Assembly (NCBI GenBank): GCA_002291925.1
Contig: DBAY01000002.1
Location: 1-9,073, forward strand
Length of the DNA stretch: 9,073 nt
Source of the DNA: Alphaproteobacteria bacterium UBA998
Lineage (GTDB): Bacteria; Pseudomonadota; Alphaproteobacteria; Rickettsiales; UBA998
Direction of reading: 5' to 3'
Each line of letters opens with the position of its first letter. Positions within the stretch are counted from its first letter, which is position 1. Shown piece by piece: positions 6,798 to 9,073 of this stretch. The position numbers and the translations under genes are program-made. Under the pieces are notes generated by a model. The model saw only the letters and a list, made by a program, of their open reading frames with translations. It searched no databases and was not told the origin of the DNA.

Positions 6798-6827
6798 AAA
6801 AAGACCGCCCCGGCAGAACCGGGGCGG
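6797..6827 (-). terminator. Intrinsic terminator between gshA and the KGG gene
   Basis: A perfect 9-bp GC stem (CCGCCCCGG at 6805-6813, CCGGGGCGG at 6819-6827) with a five-base loop. On the minus strand it is followed within one base by six T (complement of 6797-6802), the form of an intrinsic terminator for the KGG gene. On the plus strand no T-run follows, though the hairpin may still help end the gshA message. Confidence 0.85.
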
Positions 6828-6857
6828 CCAAAGACTGCTTACCTGAAGAAGAAAAGA

Positions 6858-7022
6858 CTAGCAGTTGCCTTCAGACGAGCCGCCATGCGAGGCCTGTCCG
6901 CCCTTGCGGCCGGCTTCGGCGGCGCGCTCCGGGTCATTGGCGAAGTTGCCGCCGGAATTGCGGCCGCCTTCGGATTTCTTTTCCTGTGGGATATTGTCGG
7001 CGGGATTGCGGTTCTCAGCCAT
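6858..7022 (-). CDS. KGG-motif small stress-type protein
   Basis: 54 residues. AGGAG (7029-7033) six bases before the ATG fixes the start; a longer frame upstream has no comparable site. Residues 26-48 (NFANDPERAAEAGRKGG, then QASHGG) are one copy of the KGG repeat seen in YciG, GsiB and fungal Con-10, small hydrophilic proteins induced by stress, starvation or conidiation. The protein is very polar, with no helix-forming hydrophobic stretch, and is probably disordered. It ends in Cys. It is transcribed towards gshA and ends in a strong intrinsic terminator. A second terminator lies only 33 bases upstream of its start codon, so its promoter is either unusually close or the gene is read through or attenuated. 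No EcfG-like (GGAAC..CGTT) promoter was found upstream. The stress role is inferred from family. Confidence 0.88.
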   Translation of the reverse strand: MAENRNPADNIPQEKKSEGGRNSGGNFANDPERAAEAGRKGGQASHGGSSEGNC

Positions 7023-7055
7023 GTGAGTCTCCTGTGGGGTTGAATGAATGGGAAG

Positions 7056-7079
7056 AAAAAGGCGTTCGTGAGGAACGCC
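7056..7079 (-). terminator. Intrinsic terminator upstream of the KGG gene
   Basis: On the minus strand GGCGTTC (7073-7079, read reversed) pairs with GAACGCC (7061-7067) around a five-base loop and is followed directly by five T (complement of 7056-7060). It would end transcripts from the histidine kinase gene, which stops at 7200. A second short hairpin without a T-run lies at 7090-7108 (CGCCGC/GCGGCG). The 177-base gap between kinase and KGG gene holds these two hairpins and no other gene that I can support. Confidence 0.75.
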
Positions 7080-7199
7080 GGGCAATGGACGCCGCATGAA
7101 GCGCGGCGAAGGAACAGGGTTACACAACCATGGCTAAGTTTTCGCGCGGCGGGCCAGCGTTGCCGCTTCAGCACGGCCTAAGCAGGCGCAGGGAACCGG

Positions 7200-8915
<1,716 letters not shown>

Positions 8916-9001
8916 GCGGCCATCCTGCGGGCCGGGGTAGAAAAGGCAGCCATCATGCGGAAAAGTCTGGGCAATTGACTCAAACGGTTCACCAAGGCTG
9001 C

Positions 9002-9007
9002 ATTATC
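9002..9007 (-). promoter_or_regulatory. Possible -10 box of the histidine kinase gene
   Basis: GATAAT on the minus strand (five of six to TATAAT) lies about 90 bases upstream of the kinase start in a locally AT-rich stretch. No good -35 box stands at the right distance. The remaining upstream region (8916-9052) contains no gene I can support; it also holds a 10-bp palindrome AGAAATTTCT at 9043-9052 directly next to the terminal repeat. Confidence 0.25.
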
Positions 9008-9052
9008 TAGCAGGGTGGTTAAATTAAGCCTAACAAATCTTTAGAAATTTCT

Positions 9053-9073
9053 TTGGCATTGTTCCATTAAGAT
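9053..9073 (-). repeat. Right copy of terminal 21-bp inverted repeat
   Basis: Reading inward from the right end on the minus strand, this copy matches 2-22 at 20 of 21 positions. It runs to the last base of the window, so its full extent is unknown. It lies about 140 bases upstream of the histidine kinase start. Confidence 0.7.

Noticed and set aside
7023..7199. An EcfG-type general-stress promoter for the KGG gene
   Set aside because: No GGAAC with CGTT at 16-17 bases occurs on the correct strand. GGAAC occurs only on the opposite strand here.
9043..9073. A sigma54 promoter in the right-end sequence TTGGCATTG
   Set aside because: The -24-like TGGCA is not followed by a TTGC element at the required distance and the direction is away from the kinase gene.

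Overview
The window looks like chromosome from a GC-rich alphaproteobacterium. The reasons are uniformly high GC, an rsmE-gshA pair divergent from ubiA, the rare proteobacterial (Acidithiobacillus-type) glutamate-cysteine ligase, a tRNA-Thr(TGT) with encoded CCA, and small hydrophilic proteins with a QNTT..QGYQQDR tail. The lineage is inferred from gene content only; genus cannot be read from the sequence. No transposase, integrase, phage gene, CRISPR array or toxin system is visible.

Layout, left to right. (1) 97-505 (+): two tiny hydrophilic proteins separated by one base. (2) 587-1306 (+): a beta-carbonic anhydrase with a twin-arginine signal, so probably periplasmic, behind a reasonable sigma70-type promoter. 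(3) 1333-1407 (-): tRNA-Thr(TGT) with its own promoter. (4) 1455-3840 (-): an SbtA-family bicarbonate transporter followed, 58 bases downstream, by a c-di-GMP phosphodiesterase with an intact EAL domain and a degenerate GGDEF domain. (5) 3934-4782 (-): ubiA (ubiquinone synthesis), whose start lies 30 bp from the divergent rsmE start. (6) 4813-6797 (+): rsmE-gshA operon (rRNA methylation, first step of glutathione synthesis). (7) 6858-7022 (-): a 54-residue KGG stress-type protein converging on gshA, with an intrinsic terminator between them. (8) 7200-8915 (-): an orphan membrane sensor histidine kinase, with an intrinsic terminator between it and the KGG gene.

Themes: an inorganic-carbon pair (exported carbonic anhydrase plus bicarbonate transporter) sits within 2.6 kb, separated by the tRNA and the EAL gene. 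A stress or redox theme is suggested by gshA and three very small disorder-prone proteins. Signalling is represented by an orphan kinase and an orphan phosphodiesterase. The most unexpected structural signal is that both ends of the window carry a 21-bp sequence in inverted orientation with 20/21 identity. Otherwise the genes are recognisable housekeeping or accessory families; I did not find a convincing undescribed multi-gene system.
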